Source: Halorussus salinus (GTDB lineage Archaea > Halobacteriota > Halobacteria > Halobacteriales > Haladaptataceae). Taken from it: DNA of 64,000 bases. Position 1 is the stretch's first letter. The number at the start of each line of letters is the position of its first letter. A program made the translations under genes and the position numbers. This document shows positions 1-8,658 of the stretch, one piece after another. The notes beneath the pieces were generated by a model. The model did not search any database and was not told the origin of the DNA. It saw only the letters and a list, made by a program, of their open reading frames with translations. The stretch is from positions 1,466,927-1,530,926 of the forward strand of contig NZ_ML974127.1 of NCBI RefSeq assembly GCF_004765815.2, given 5' to 3'.

Positions 1-2183
1 TCCAGTGCGGTCTCGTCCGGGGTCGGTTCCGTGGCACGCCCGCCGTGCGAGCGCGTCTCCGGGTCGAAGGCGTAGCGGACGTACTCGCGCTGTTCGGCCA
101 AGTCCTCGTCGCCCAGTCCACGGATTCGTTCCCGCATCGACTCGTATGGCGTTCGGTCGAACAACTCCTCGACGCACCGCTCGCCGTCCCAGTAGAGGGC
201 GGTGTCGTCGGTGGACGCCCCGAACCGCGGCACGTCGAGGCGGGCCAGCGCGTCGAGTTCGGCCCGGTAGAGCGGTTCGTAGTCGAATCCGGTGTCGGCG
301 TCCGCGAACAGCGTCAGGAGGGCTTCGGACTTACAGCCGAACTGGAGTCCGGTCCGGAGGTACTCGGGCGTCCGGAGCGACTCCAACACCGCCGCGTACT
401 TGGCCGTCTCGCGGTAGACGACCCGGACCTCGCAGTCCTCGAACGCCGAGAGCGGGCCGTCGTCGGCCAGCAGGTCGTCGCGCCGGGATTCGAGGAGCCG
501 ATACCCCTCCTCGAACCCCGCCGCGATTCGGTCGGCGTGGTCGGCCGGGCGGGTCTCGTCGCCCCGGAGTTCGGGGAGGTTCGAGACGCTCCCCTCGGCG
601 ACGCGCCGGTAGTCCATCTCCATCAGGTCGGTGTTCACCTCGCTGAACACCGGCTCCCGGACACCGCCGGTCTCGTCGTCCACGACCGCGAACGCGCCGG
701 TGCCGACGTTCGTCGGGCCGCCGTCGCCCGTCGCGTCACTCTCGTCGCCGGTCGCGCCATCGTCGCCGCTCGTTCCGCCATCGCCGCCTGCCGAGCCGCC
801 CCCGCTTGCTGCACCGTCCCCGCCTGCCTCACCGGCCCCGGCGGCGTCGGTGGTCGGTATCAGCCCCGTCCCGACGACCGACTCGTCGGCGACCCGCTTG
901 ACGGCCCGGTCCATGTGGGGCGCTCGCTCGGGCGGTATCTCGGGTTCCGCCAGCGTCTCGGCGTCCACGACGACCGGCTGGTCGCCCGCCGCGACCACGT
1001 TGTCGGCGTGGCCGTCGCCGAACCGGAGCGCGTACAGCATCGCTATCAGCACGCCCGCCCGCCGGTAGAACCGCTCGACCTCCTCGGCGGTCGCACACTC
1101 GTCGGTTTCGGCCCACTCCAGCCAGCCGTACTCCTCGCGGGCGAGACAGTCGAGCGTCCGGAGTTCGGGGAGGCCCGACGAGTTCGCGCTCGACTGTTCT
1201 GTTCTCGACTGGTCGTTCACCCACGCGAGAAGGTCGTAGAACGCGCTCGTGACCCGCATCTCTCGGGGTTTGTACGCGAGCGTGACCCCGGAGGAGAACC
1301 CGACGCGGAGCGAGGCCCGGCCGCCCTCGTGGTAGTCGCCCACCACGTCGATTCGGGTCACGTCGCCCAACCCCTCGTCGCCGCCCAACCGCTCGTCGTC
1401 GCCCGAGCCTTCGCCGTCGTCCCCGAACCGCTCGGCGAGTTCGGGGGCGTCACGGGCGAGTCGTCCGCAGAACTCCTCGACGGTCGCGACCCACTGGTCG
1501 AGTATCGACGCCAGCAGTCGCGACAGAAACGCGTACTCCACGAAGAACTCCCGGAGGCCGTCGTCCAGCGCGCCCGCGACGAACGCCTCGTAGTAGTTGC
1601 GGGGGTCGTCCGGCTCCGGCGGGTCGTCGGCCAGCGCCAACTCCCGGTCGTGGTGGGCGACGAACGTCTTGAACTCCACGAACAGCGGATGGGCGACGAC
1701 GTGTTCGACTCGCTCGGCCAGCGCGACCTCGAAGTCCGCGAGCGCCGCGTCGGTCAGCGTCTCCTCGACAGCCTCGTCGTCCAACCGCGAGCGAGCGGCG
1801 GCGACGATTGCCCCGACGACCTCCTCGAACGGGAGTTCGCGCTCCGAGTCGGGACTCTCGACCGAGGAGGGCGCGACTTCCGCGACGAACGACGACACCT
1901 CCTCGACGGTCGCCACCCAGTCGGGAAGCGGTTCGTCGTCCGGCCACGCGTTCGACTGTAGGCGCTCGCGGCAGTCGTCTCGCGACAGTCCGAGCGCGTC
2001 CAGTCGCGCTCGGAACCGGTCGGGGTCGCCGTCGGCCAACTGGTCGCGCCACGCGTCCAGTACCGCGTCTACGTCGTCTACGGTCCCGCCCGGTCGGGTC
2101 TCGGCGGGCGCGTCGAGGCGCTCGTGGAGCGTCCGGGCGCGTCCCGCCAGCGCCGCTCGTTGCTCCTCGGTGAGGGACGGCAT
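1..2183 (-). CDS. lanM: Class II lanthipeptide synthetase LanM, N-terminal part (runs off the window)
   Basis: The minus strand is open for 727 codons from ATG 2183-2181 to the window edge. The N-terminal part of LanM enzymes (DUF4135 fold) phosphorylates and dehydrates Ser/Thr of a precursor peptide, and the C-terminal LanC-like part, outside this window, closes the thioether rings. The family signature is visible: GDYHEGGRAS, then a short spacer and AYKPR near residue 303, followed by a GDGHADN segment and a VVVDAETL segment. Residues of roughly 445-490 form a Gly/Ser/Asp-rich low-complexity insert that is unusual for LanM and may be a haloarchaeal linker. The TAAATA box about 27 bases before ATG suggests a leaderless transcript of its own. 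I am confident in the family; the precursor and export genes cannot be fixed from this partial view. Confidence 0.88.
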   Translation of the reverse strand, partial: MPSLTEEQRAALAGRARTLHERLDAPAETRPGGTVDDVDAVLDAWRDQLADGDPDRFRARLDALGLSRDDCRERLQSNAWPDDEPLPDWVATVEEVSSFVAEVAPSSVESPDSERELPFEEVVGAIVAAARSRLDDEAVEETLTDAALADFEVALAERVEHVVAHPLFVEFKTFVAHHDRELALADDPPEPDDPRNYYEAFVAGALDDGLREFFVEYAFLSRLLASILDQWVATVEEFCGRLARDAPELAERFGDDGEGSGDDERLGGDEGLGDVTRIDVVGDYHEGGRASLRVGFSSGVTLAYKPREMRVTSAFYDLLAWVNDQSRTEQSSANSSGLPELRTLDCLAREEYGWLEWAETDECATAEEVERFYRRAGVLIAMLYALRFGDGHADNVVAAGDQPVVVDAETLAEPEIPPERAPHMDRAVKRVADESVVGTGLIPTTDAAGAGEAGGDGAASGGGSAGGDGGTSGDDGATGDESDATGDGGPTNVGTGAFAVVDDETGGVREPVFSEVNTDLMEMDYRRVAEGSVSNLPELRGDETRPADHADRIAAGFEEGYRLLESRRDDLLADDGPLSAFEDCEVRVVYRETAKYAAVLESLRTPEYLRTGLQFGCKSEALLTLFADADTGFDYEPLYRAELDALARLDVPRFGASTDDTALYWDGERCVEELFDRTPYESMRERIRGLGDEDLAEQREYVRYAFDPETRSHGGRATEPTPDETAL

Positions 2184-2207
2184 ATAATTACTACAGCAGT
2201 TGCTCGT

Positions 2208-2213
2208 ATTTAT
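2208..2213 (-). promoter_or_regulatory. TATA box of lanM
   Basis: TAAATA on the minus strand is centred about 27 bases before the lanM ATG, the spacing expected for a haloarchaeal leaderless promoter. Confidence 0.5.
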
Positions 2214-2349
2214 GTGTCGTGCCCGTCGTTGACATCCGGTTCGTCACCACTCGCGGTCGGCGTCCGCGACGCGCGTGCGGTCCGTCGAGACCGACCGAGT
2301 GGGGACTGTGGCTTCTCGGAAAAGGCGTTCTCCTCGGTACGACACCGAG

Positions 2350-2541
2350 CTACGACCGCACGAACGTCAGCGCCCCGCCGCAGTCGGGGCATTTCGGCGG
2401 CAAGTCGTCGTCCGTTCCGACGACGTACCCACAATCGACACACTCGCAGGCCCCCGACCGACTCTGTGCTATCGCGGCGTCCGGAGTCGGGTTCACCGTC
2501 GGATGCCGAATACCTATCGGTGGTCCATCACTTACGGCCAT
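2350..2541 (-). CDS. Small Cys-rich zinc-ribbon protein upstream of lanM
   Basis: This 63-residue ORF has an unstructured N-terminal half and a C-terminal CxCxxCG...CPDCGG segment resembling the rubredoxin-like zinc ribbons of small haloarchaeal proteins. It reads in the same direction as lanM, 166 bases upstream of it. A minus-strand CATATTTAGG sequence about 27 bases before the ATG is a good leaderless TATA box. Two readings are possible: an independent small metal-binding protein, or the lanthipeptide precursor, since the C-terminal part carries five Cys and a few Ser/Thr. The tight CxxC pairs favour metal binding; position favours a link with LanM. I cannot choose between them. Confidence 0.6.
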   Translation of the reverse strand: MAVSDGPPIGIRHPTVNPTPDAAIAQSRSGACECVDCGYVVGTDDDLPPKCPDCGGALTFVRS

Positions 2542-2564
2542 AATCGAACAGACGGGACGAATCC

Positions 2565-2572
2565 CTAAATAT
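2565..2572 (-). promoter_or_regulatory. TATA box of the zinc-ribbon gene
   Basis: Minus-strand ATATTTAG is centred about 27 bases ahead of the ATG at 2541, as in leaderless haloarchaeal promoters. Confidence 0.45.
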
Positions 2573-2713
2573 GTTCCATAGCCATTAGAACATACCTCAG
2601 TGTTCGTCTATACTTTTCAGTAATACCGTGATTAGACGGCCGGTCTCTCGAAGATTCGAGGGCAGTGATTCGAGAAAACAAACGTCACTACTGGGCGTTT
2701 GGTTCGGCAGAGA

Positions 2714-2757
2714 AGTGCTCCGTTAGGGATTTGAACCCTAGTCCTTGCCGTGAGAGG
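2714..2757 (-). repeat. attL: 44-bp tRNA-Glu 3' fragment
   Basis: Identical base for base to 34904-34947. It contains the 3' acceptor strand, T arm and anticodon region of tRNA-Glu but no D arm or 5' acceptor strand follows, so it is an attachment-site remnant and not a tRNA gene. Confidence 0.9.
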
Positions 2758-2964
2758 CCAACCCAACTCGCCACATCAAACCGACCAACTTACCGGAACC
2801 CCTCACACCAATCCCCGGTCTGAACTGATGACACCCCGATTCTCAACGTCGCACCTTATAAATCACCTGTTCATTGCCACCTAGGCAACCTCGACTCACC
2901 GGATTCTTTTATCCAATGTCCCGGCCATAATACTATGGTTCGGTCGAAGTCCCTTAGCGGCGTA
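2758..2964. other. Left end of the element, non-coding
   Basis: No convincing gene. Three CCAAC words occur in 2758-2789, directly inside the left attachment site, mirroring a similar cluster near the right end. The remainder is AT-rich. Confidence 0.4.
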
Positions 2965-3222
2965 TTAGTAATGATGGTGTACATCTAGCTGATATTCTGC
3001 TAACATGCCTTCAAGGACGCGGTAGAGGGTGTCGAAGGGAGAGTGGACGACGTCGCTTGGGATAAATTCCGGGGTGAGAACGCGTGTACCAGCAACTATG
3101 AATGTTGTAGGAAACGATAACAGTAGTTGATAATACGGTTTCTTATTCAATCTGTCATTCGTAACCGACTCGGGGGTTTTGCTCAATGCGTGGTGTAGAT
3201 TGAGCATGGGAATCCCTATCAA
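2965..3222 (-). CDS. Hypothetical 85-residue protein
   Basis: I do not recognise this product. The composition is protein-like, with a hydrophobic stretch in the middle (residues about 32-47) and a C-terminal segment ending in three His and a Tyr. An inner ATG at 3207 is an equally good start. It is the leftmost possible gene of the element and could be a remnant of a longer gene truncated when the end was formed. Confidence 0.35.
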   Translation of the reverse strand: MIGIPMLNLHHALSKTPESVTNDRLNKKPYYQLLLSFPTTFIVAGTRVLTPEFIPSDVVHSPFDTLYRVLEGMLAEYQLDVHHHY

Positions 3223-3244
3223 TTAAGTGTGGTATTGCGAGGTG

Positions 3245-3275
3245 CGTGCTGAATCCAGAGCGTGAATTCAGCACG
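3245..3275. repeat. Inverted repeat GTGCTGAAT-N11-ATTCAGCAC
   Basis: Nine-base perfect arms (3246-3254 and 3266-3274) flank an 11-base spacer that contains AGAGCGTGA. A closely similar palindrome lies at 4763-4795, and single arms recur elsewhere in the element (25259, 27136, 30159, 31056). They may be ends of decayed insertion sequences or MITEs, or protein-binding sites. Confidence 0.6.
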
Positions 3276-3394
3276 GCACACTCATTTCTTTCACGCTGAA
3301 GTCAGCGAACCAGTTGTTCAGTGGATCTGCCCACCTACCGAACCAGAACACGCGCAGGTAGACCTCGACCACCTCGCTGTCGGCGTCGGTCTGG

Positions 3395-3811
3395 TTAGTA
3401 TCGACCACCCGATTCAAGGAACGCTTCCAATACCTTCCCCCAAGGGATTGGCGCACCGACCGTCACCAGACCGGCTCCAAAGACAATCATCCAAAAGCCC
3501 GCCTCGCTTTGATGGTAGAGCAACTGTGTCGCCCCTGCTGTTTCGAGTAGCACACCGAGAAGTCCGACTGGCCCTGCGACAATTGTCGCGCCAATAATAC
3601 CGGCAAGAGAAACGAGGCCCGGAAGCGAAGTGATGAGTCCGACAGTTAGGTCAATAGACAGTAACGTGGCGGGTTCAGTTGCCGATGTGGCTTCTCGGGC
3701 GGAGCGAATCATAACGCCCCCAACGGTCGCCAGCAGAGTTAGAATCATCGCACCGAAGGCTTCAGCGACGCGGGTACGGAAGCGGTCAACATGGTTCATG
3801 AGAGGCGACAC
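3395..3811 (-). CDS. Small integral membrane protein
   Basis: This 138-residue product has three to four hydrophobic segments (about residues 18-36, 54-80, 80-98 and 105-125), interrupted by a short polar loop with Arg and Glu. It resembles no family I can name. A second ATG four codons downstream (3799) is possible as start. Just after its stop another frame (3268-3456) stays open for 62 codons and reads protein-like at its end, so a frameshifted longer ancestor cannot be excluded. The divergent neighbour at 3908 is also a membrane protein, about 100 bases away. Confidence 0.55.
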   Translation of the reverse strand: MSPLMNHVDRFRTRVAEAFGAMILTLLATVGGVMIRSAREATSATEPATLLSIDLTVGLITSLPGLVSLAGIIGATIVAGPVGLLGVLLETAGATQLLYHQSEAGFWMIVFGAGLVTVGAPIPWGKVLEAFLESGGRY

Positions 3812-3907
3812 GTTCTGAACACAGATAATCCCTCTTGGTAGACACGACTATACGCGGATGACGGTAATTGAGGGGATTGAATAAGGTCTATCGAGGATAT
3901 TGGCACA

Positions 3908-4657
3908 ATGGGTAGTGAGATTGTATCTCGCGCGGCTCGCGGTCTTGTGGAGCGCTATAATCAGGGACGGGAACGTGCTGGCTTGAACAAAATCGGCCCA
4001 CGGAAACAACGACACTACCGTAGACTACTCGTATACCTTGGAACGGGCGGCGTATTGATTCTAACTTTGACCGCTATCTTCGCATTCTTCCCATCCTCTG
4101 TACTTTCTCTTGTGAGCCTCACACTAGCGATATTATCAATTTCGCTGGCAATTTTCTCGTTCACTCAACCCGAATACTGGTATCCCCGTGATGTGGAATA
4201 CCTGATTAAATCTACTGAACCCGACGAATGGGAGTATCAAGAAATAGAAGAGGAAAGCCGAACTCAATTTATTTACAAGAATAACAGAGACATAGTGCTG
4301 AAATTCCAACCATATAGTGAGCGCGAAGACTTTCACGAAGAGTGGGTAGAGAACTATATGAATGACACAGCGTACAAACGACAACTCGAAGTAACCCATC
4401 GAGGCCGTCGCTTGGATAACGTATATATTGTGTCAGTTGACGGGGGGAGCGACGACATTCCAATCCCGTCTCGCTTTGACCGGACACTCTCTGAATACGA
4501 GTATGAGTTGGGGCGCATACTCAATTGCGCTCAAGCGGGATACCTCGCACGAGATCTAGAGGATTATGATAGGGAGTACCACCAAGCGCTCAAGCATGGT
4601 GGAATATCGGCTGAAAACGATTCGTTCGAGATTGATTGGGACAAAGCCAGCCTCTAG
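3908..4657 (+). CDS. Hypothetical protein with two membrane segments and a cytoplasmic domain
   Basis: The 249-residue product begins with a basic region (residues 1-42), then two adjacent hydrophobic helices (about 41-63 and 66-87), followed by a 160-residue charged domain. The basic N-terminus before a short hairpin predicts that both ends face the cytoplasm. No motif ties the soluble domain to a known family. The gene lies directly upstream of the methyltransferase module on the same strand but is separated by 365 bases, so it need not belong to that module. Codon use is more AT-rich than in the chromosomal flanks, as in the rest of the element. Confidence 0.65.
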   Translation: MGSEIVSRAARGLVERYNQGRERAGLNKIGPRKQRHYRRLLVYLGTGGVLILTLTAIFAFFPSSVLSLVSLTLAILSISLAIFSFTQPEYWYPRDVEYLIKSTEPDEWEYQEIEEESRTQFIYKNNRDIVLKFQPYSEREDFHEEWVENYMNDTAYKRQLEVTHRGRRLDNVYIVSVDGGSDDIPIPSRFDRTLSEYEYELGRILNCAQAGYLARDLEDYDREYHQALKHGGISAENDSFEIDWDKASL

Positions 4658-5022
4658 ACTATATTTCAGAAAGGGATAGTATAGAATTCTCCGACTTCCA
4701 ACCCGGCGCTGGATTCAATCACTGCACTGAGCGATTGCCACTCTTCTCCTGACTCTCTTGACGCGTGTTGAATATGTGCCGTCTATTCAGCACGCTATTT
4801 CTGACAACTGTAGGTCAAGGCGTCGATGGTAGTGATAAATACACGCTCTGCATTTCGCGACGGTTACACAGGCAATTCTGAATAAAGAAACCGTACTACT
4901 AACTACTGATAAATGTATTAAGTGGAAGAGAGGGAATTCCACTACTTCCGGTACCCAGCCAGGCCACAAACACCAAACGATAACTGAGGTACTTTTTTAC
5001 GGATACCCTGACTGGTTCCTGT
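4658..5022. other. Intergenic region upstream of the methyltransferase gene
   Basis: No gene seen. It holds the second GTGYTGAAT palindrome (4763-4795), an ACACGCTCTG half-motif at 4841-4850, and at 4992-5000 a T-rich box (CTTTTTTAC) about 27 bases before the next ATG, which is a plausible leaderless promoter. Confidence 0.5.
4763..4795. repeat. Inverted repeat GCGTGTTGAAT-N11-ATTCAGCACGC
   Basis: Eleven-base arms with one mismatch and the same 11-base spacer length as the palindrome at 3245. This is the best conserved copy of the dispersed motif. Confidence 0.6.
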
Positions 5023-8000
5023 ATGACTCTCCAGCAGATTACGACAGACGATATCGCTGACTGGGACTCTCTTGACGCCATTGCCACCTCTTTTGAGAAG
5101 CGCGGACTGAAGCCGAAACCGGATCTCGGCGACGACAACGAGCTTGTCCTCCAGGTTTCCGATCGTGAGTTTATCGTTCTCGTCGAAGCAGGCCCCGGTG
5201 AATCGGCCTCAGATTTCAAGCCAGACGACCGCAGACGTCGAACGAACCTTGTCGCCACCAACGACTACGAGGAATTCACGTTCCTTACTCGCACCCGGGC
5301 ACTTGACGGACAACAACACGGGCGTATCAAACACCAGAAGCTCTCGTTCACGAAAGAGCAAATGACCAGCAAGGGTGGCGAAAAGAACACCATCCTCCAG
5401 AAACTCAACAGTCTCGAATACGACTCACCAGCAGCAATCTCCGACGATCTCTACGACACCAAGCAAGTCGTCAGGGAGTTCTACCAAGAATTTGAGGAAC
5501 TCCGCACCTATCTCGTGCAGGAAGTTACTGGCATCCCGGACGACCGTGGTGACGCGAAGCAACGCTATGTCCAGATCACCCTCGACCGGATGATCTTCCT
5601 TTACTTCATCCAAGAGAAACGCCTTCTCGACCGCAACCCGAACTATCTCCACGAACACCACGAACAACGGGCAAAAAACGGTAAAGACACCTATGAGTCA
5701 TTCTATGAGCCGCTCTTCTTCGAGATGCTCGCAGAAGGTAAGCAAAACCTCGACTTCGGCTCCCTTCCGTACCTCAATGGTGGCCTGTTCTCGAAGAACC
5801 CCATCGAAGAAGAATTCGAAGACGCCCGACTCGGCGATACACCCGAGCACACCAACGAACTGTTTGGAGACATTCTTGACTTCCTTTCAGACTGGAACTG
5901 GAACGTTGACGAGCGACTCGACATCGTCGACCCCAAGAACCTCTCACCAGCCGTCCTTGGTCACATCTTCGAGCAGACGGTCAACCAGAAGGAGATGGGG
6001 GCGTACTACACGCCCGAAGAGATTACCGGGTTCATGTCCCGGCGGACGATTCATCCGTACCTCCTTGACCAGCTCAACGAAGAAGTGGGTGCCAAATACG
6101 ATGAGATTGACGACGTGTTCGGGTTCCCTGCTCCGGACGCTGAGAGTGGCGTGGAGGCGCTCGCCGATGGTGGGGTAGTCACGGAACAAATCCCAACCGA
6201 GAACGTCGAGACACGGCACGTGGAGACGCTGTATCACGACTTCCTAAAGGATACTCGCGTTGTTGACCCTGCGGTGGGCAGCGGCGCATTCCTACTTGCG
6301 GCTCAGGAAGTCCTGCTGGACATCTATATGCAATGTATCGAGTTCTTTCAGCAGATGGATGACGAGGGGAAAACGTGGGAACTGGAGGAACGCACTGTTG
6401 AGGAACTGGAGCGTATCAATGAGGGTCGTGGAAGCGCTTCCTTATATGCGAAGCGGACAATCATTCTCAACAACCTGTATGGCGTGGACATTGACGATGG
6501 TGCCGTTGAAATCTGTAAGCTTAGATTGTGGCTCTCTATGGTGGCGGATATCGAAGATGAACCGAGTGAAGTCGAGCCATTACCAAATATCGACTTCAAT
6601 ATCCGTCAGGGGAACTCACTAATCGGCTTTACTGATATAGTCGAACTTACAGACGATGGAGATGCCTCACTCAATAATTGGGGCGCTGGTGCAGGGACTG
6701 GAGTCAAAGAGCTCTACGAAGACGTTATCGAAGCGATTGAGCGCCACCGTAGTGCTACGAGTGCCCAAGATGCGGCAAATGCACGGCGCGTGGCGGAGTC
6801 AAAAATCTCCTCACATAGCGGAGAACTTGACGAAAAGGTGATTGAACAGTTCCACGCAGCCGGGTTAGAGTCAGTTGATCAGGACTCTATTAAAGATTTC
6901 AATCCGTTCCACTGGGTTCTCGAATTTGCTCCGGTCTATGAGGCTGGTGGTTTCGACGTGGTGATTGGGAATCCCCCATGGGATCGGATTAAACCACTGC
7001 GGGATGATTTCTTCTCCAAATATGATGAGACATTCCGTACACGTCTTCCAGACGACAAAGATAGTGTCCAAGAGGAACTGCTCTCTGACGAAGAGATTGC
7101 GCAGGAATGGCAGGAGTACCAAGACGAGATAGAACTACGTGCTGAGTATTTCAAGAACACACCAGCGTACGATCTACAACGGCCTGAGATTGACGGACGA
7201 ATCAACCCTAGCACGAATGACCTTTCATCGTTGTTCTTTGAGCGTGTGTTCAGTTTGGCAGGAGACGATTCTCGCGTCGCGCAAATTCTTCCAGGCGCAA
7301 TTTTCAATGGCGCGTCGGGCAAAGATCTAAGAACACATCTGCTGAACAACACGCAACTAGATGTACTGAACCTGTTTGAGAACCACGGCATCTTTGACGG
7401 GGTTGATGACCGGTATATGTTTGGTGTGGTGGTTTTCAAGAATGAAGGCTCTACAGATTATGTCTCTGGAAGATACCAGGCAGGCGACCTCTCTATCTTT
7501 GATAACTTCGGCGAAAGAGCAATCCGAATCCCCCGGGATGTCCTTGAACTCTATTCACCAAAAGCGCGCATCTTCCCCCACATCGAATCTGAACGCAAAT
7601 TAGAGGTGCTCAAATCCATTATCCAGAACCCGGCTATCGCTCCGGATGACGCTCCAAACGGGTACATGGAACCGTATCAAGGACTCCGCCGGACAAGTGA
7701 CTCTGATCGTTTCGTCGATAAGTCTGAGGCAGAGTATCCCGTATACGGCGGGAAGAACATCTACCAATATTCATACACTCCCGAATTCATCAGTGACGTG
7801 CAGGAACCGGAGTTCTGGAGCGTTGAGGAAGAAACTGATCCCTCTCGCAGTGCCAAACAACGGATGCGAGAGAAAACCGTACGTGACCTCAAGTCCGCCA
7901 TCTATGATGCGTTTGAGGGCACGGGATCTCAGAAGGGGTTTGTCAATGACCTACTAGAACAACACCGTGGTAAACCTCTCTCAGAAAGCGACGTTCTCCT

Positions 8001-8631
8001 TGATTCTACAGAGTACCGGATTGGACTTCGCCGGATAGCTCGTTCAACCGACGAACGGACACTCATCGCCACGGTATTGCCGAAAGGCATTGTCTGCCAT
8101 AATACGTTATTGACTATCCCCAGCTACCTGATAACCCCCTACGAGGAGGGACTGTCGGAAGAACCCCTCCACAACTTCTACGAGAGTATGTTCACTGGCG
8201 ATGAACTGTTCGCCAAACTGGGATTGCTCAACTCCATTCCGTTGGATTATCTACTCAGGACAAAGGTCGATACGGGGATTGTGATGTACAAATTCAAAGA
8301 GTCCCAAATGCCCGACCTCACCGATGGTGACAACTGGTTCCACTACATTTCTGAGCGTGCTGCCCGACTGAGCTGCTACGGTGAGGAGTTTGCAGAAATG
8401 CGCGAACGACTTGGTGGTATAGAGCCCGCGACTAACACTCAGGAGCGCCAAGAGATACAGGCTGAGATTGATGCTGCTGCGTTCCATGCATACGGGTTAG
8501 AACGGCGGGAAGTCCAGTTCATTCTTGATGACTTCCATCGGGTAACAAATCCACGAATGATGACGGAGAACTACTTCGATATGGTATTCGAGAAATTCGA
8601 CCTGTTAGAGGAAGAAGGCCCCTTCAAGTAA
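5023..8631 (+). CDS. Eco57I/PglX-type adenine-specific DNA methyltransferase (defence module)
   Basis: This 1202-residue protein is predicted to place N6-methyl groups on adenine in DNA. The SAM-binding motif DPAVGSGAFLL starts at residue 415 and the catalytic NPPW at residue 650. The helical segment around residues 185-205 (DRMIFLYFIQEKRLL) is the one seen ahead of the methylase in PglX, DrmMI and type IIG enzymes. The region after 700 should hold target recognition. I see no clear PD-(D/E)XK nuclease in the first 180 residues, so it may be methylase only, with cleavage supplied by neighbours. The next gene begins 27 bases downstream on the same strand. Two genes facing it on the other strand encode a second nuclease and a PLD-SNF2 helicase. 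It could instead be a stand-alone type IIG enzyme. Confidence 0.88.
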   Translation: MTLQQITTDDIADWDSLDAIATSFEKRGLKPKPDLGDDNELVLQVSDREFIVLVEAGPGESASDFKPDDRRRRTNLVATNDYEEFTFLTRTRALDGQQHGRIKHQKLSFTKEQMTSKGGEKNTILQKLNSLEYDSPAAISDDLYDTKQVVREFYQEFEELRTYLVQEVTGIPDDRGDAKQRYVQITLDRMIFLYFIQEKRLLDRNPNYLHEHHEQRAKNGKDTYESFYEPLFFEMLAEGKQNLDFGSLPYLNGGLFSKNPIEEEFEDARLGDTPEHTNELFGDILDFLSDWNWNVDERLDIVDPKNLSPAVLGHIFEQTVNQKEMGAYYTPEEITGFMSRRTIHPYLLDQLNEEVGAKYDEIDDVFGFPAPDAESGVEALADGGVVTEQIPTENVETRHVETLYHDFLKDTRVVDPAVGSGAFLLAAQEVLLDIYMQCIEFFQQMDDEGKTWELEERTVEELERINEGRGSASLYAKRTIILNNLYGVDIDDGAVEICKLRLWLSMVADIEDEPSEVEPLPNIDFNIRQGNSLIGFTDIVELTDDGDASLNNWGAGAGTGVKELYEDVIEAIERHRSATSAQDAANARRVAESKISSHSGELDEKVIEQFHAAGLESVDQDSIKDFNPFHWVLEFAPVYEAGGFDVVIGNPPWDRIKPLRDDFFSKYDETFRTRLPDDKDSVQEELLSDEEIAQEWQEYQDEIELRAEYFKNTPAYDLQRPEIDGRINPSTNDLSSLFFERVFSLAGDDSRVAQILPGAIFNGASGKDLRTHLLNNTQLDVLNLFENHGIFDGVDDRYMFGVVVFKNEGSTDYVSGRYQAGDLSIFDNFGERAIRIPRDVLELYSPKARIFPHIESERKLEVLKSIIQNPAIAPDDAPNGYMEPYQGLRRTSDSDRFVDKSEAEYPVYGGKNIYQYSYTPEFISDVQEPEFWSVEEETDPSRSAKQRMREKTVRDLKSAIYDAFEGTGSQKGFVNDLLEQHRGKPLSESDVLLDSTEYRIGLRRIARSTDERTLIATVLPKGIVCHNTLLTIPSYLITPYEEGLSEEPLHNFYESMFTGDELFAKLGLLNSIPLDYLLRTKVDTGIVMYKFKESQMPDLTDGDNWFHYISERAARLSCYGEEFAEMRERLGGIEPATNTQERQEIQAEIDAAAFHAYGLERREVQFILDDFHRVTNPRMMTENYFDMVFEKFDLLEEEGPFK

Positions 8632-8658
8632 GATCATCAACGATATCGTCCACTACAA

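Noticed and set aside
45-1961. Long plus-strand open frame opposite lanM
   Set aside because: It is the antisense of a GC-rich coding region; the minus strand shows LanM motifs and a leaderless promoter, the plus strand none.
2714-2790. Second tRNA gene at the left end
   Set aside because: Only the 3' part is present; there is no D arm or matching 5' acceptor strand.
3268-3456. 62-codon ORF overlapping the small membrane protein
   Set aside because: It overlaps another frame and lacks a clear start signal; kept only as a hint of a frameshift.
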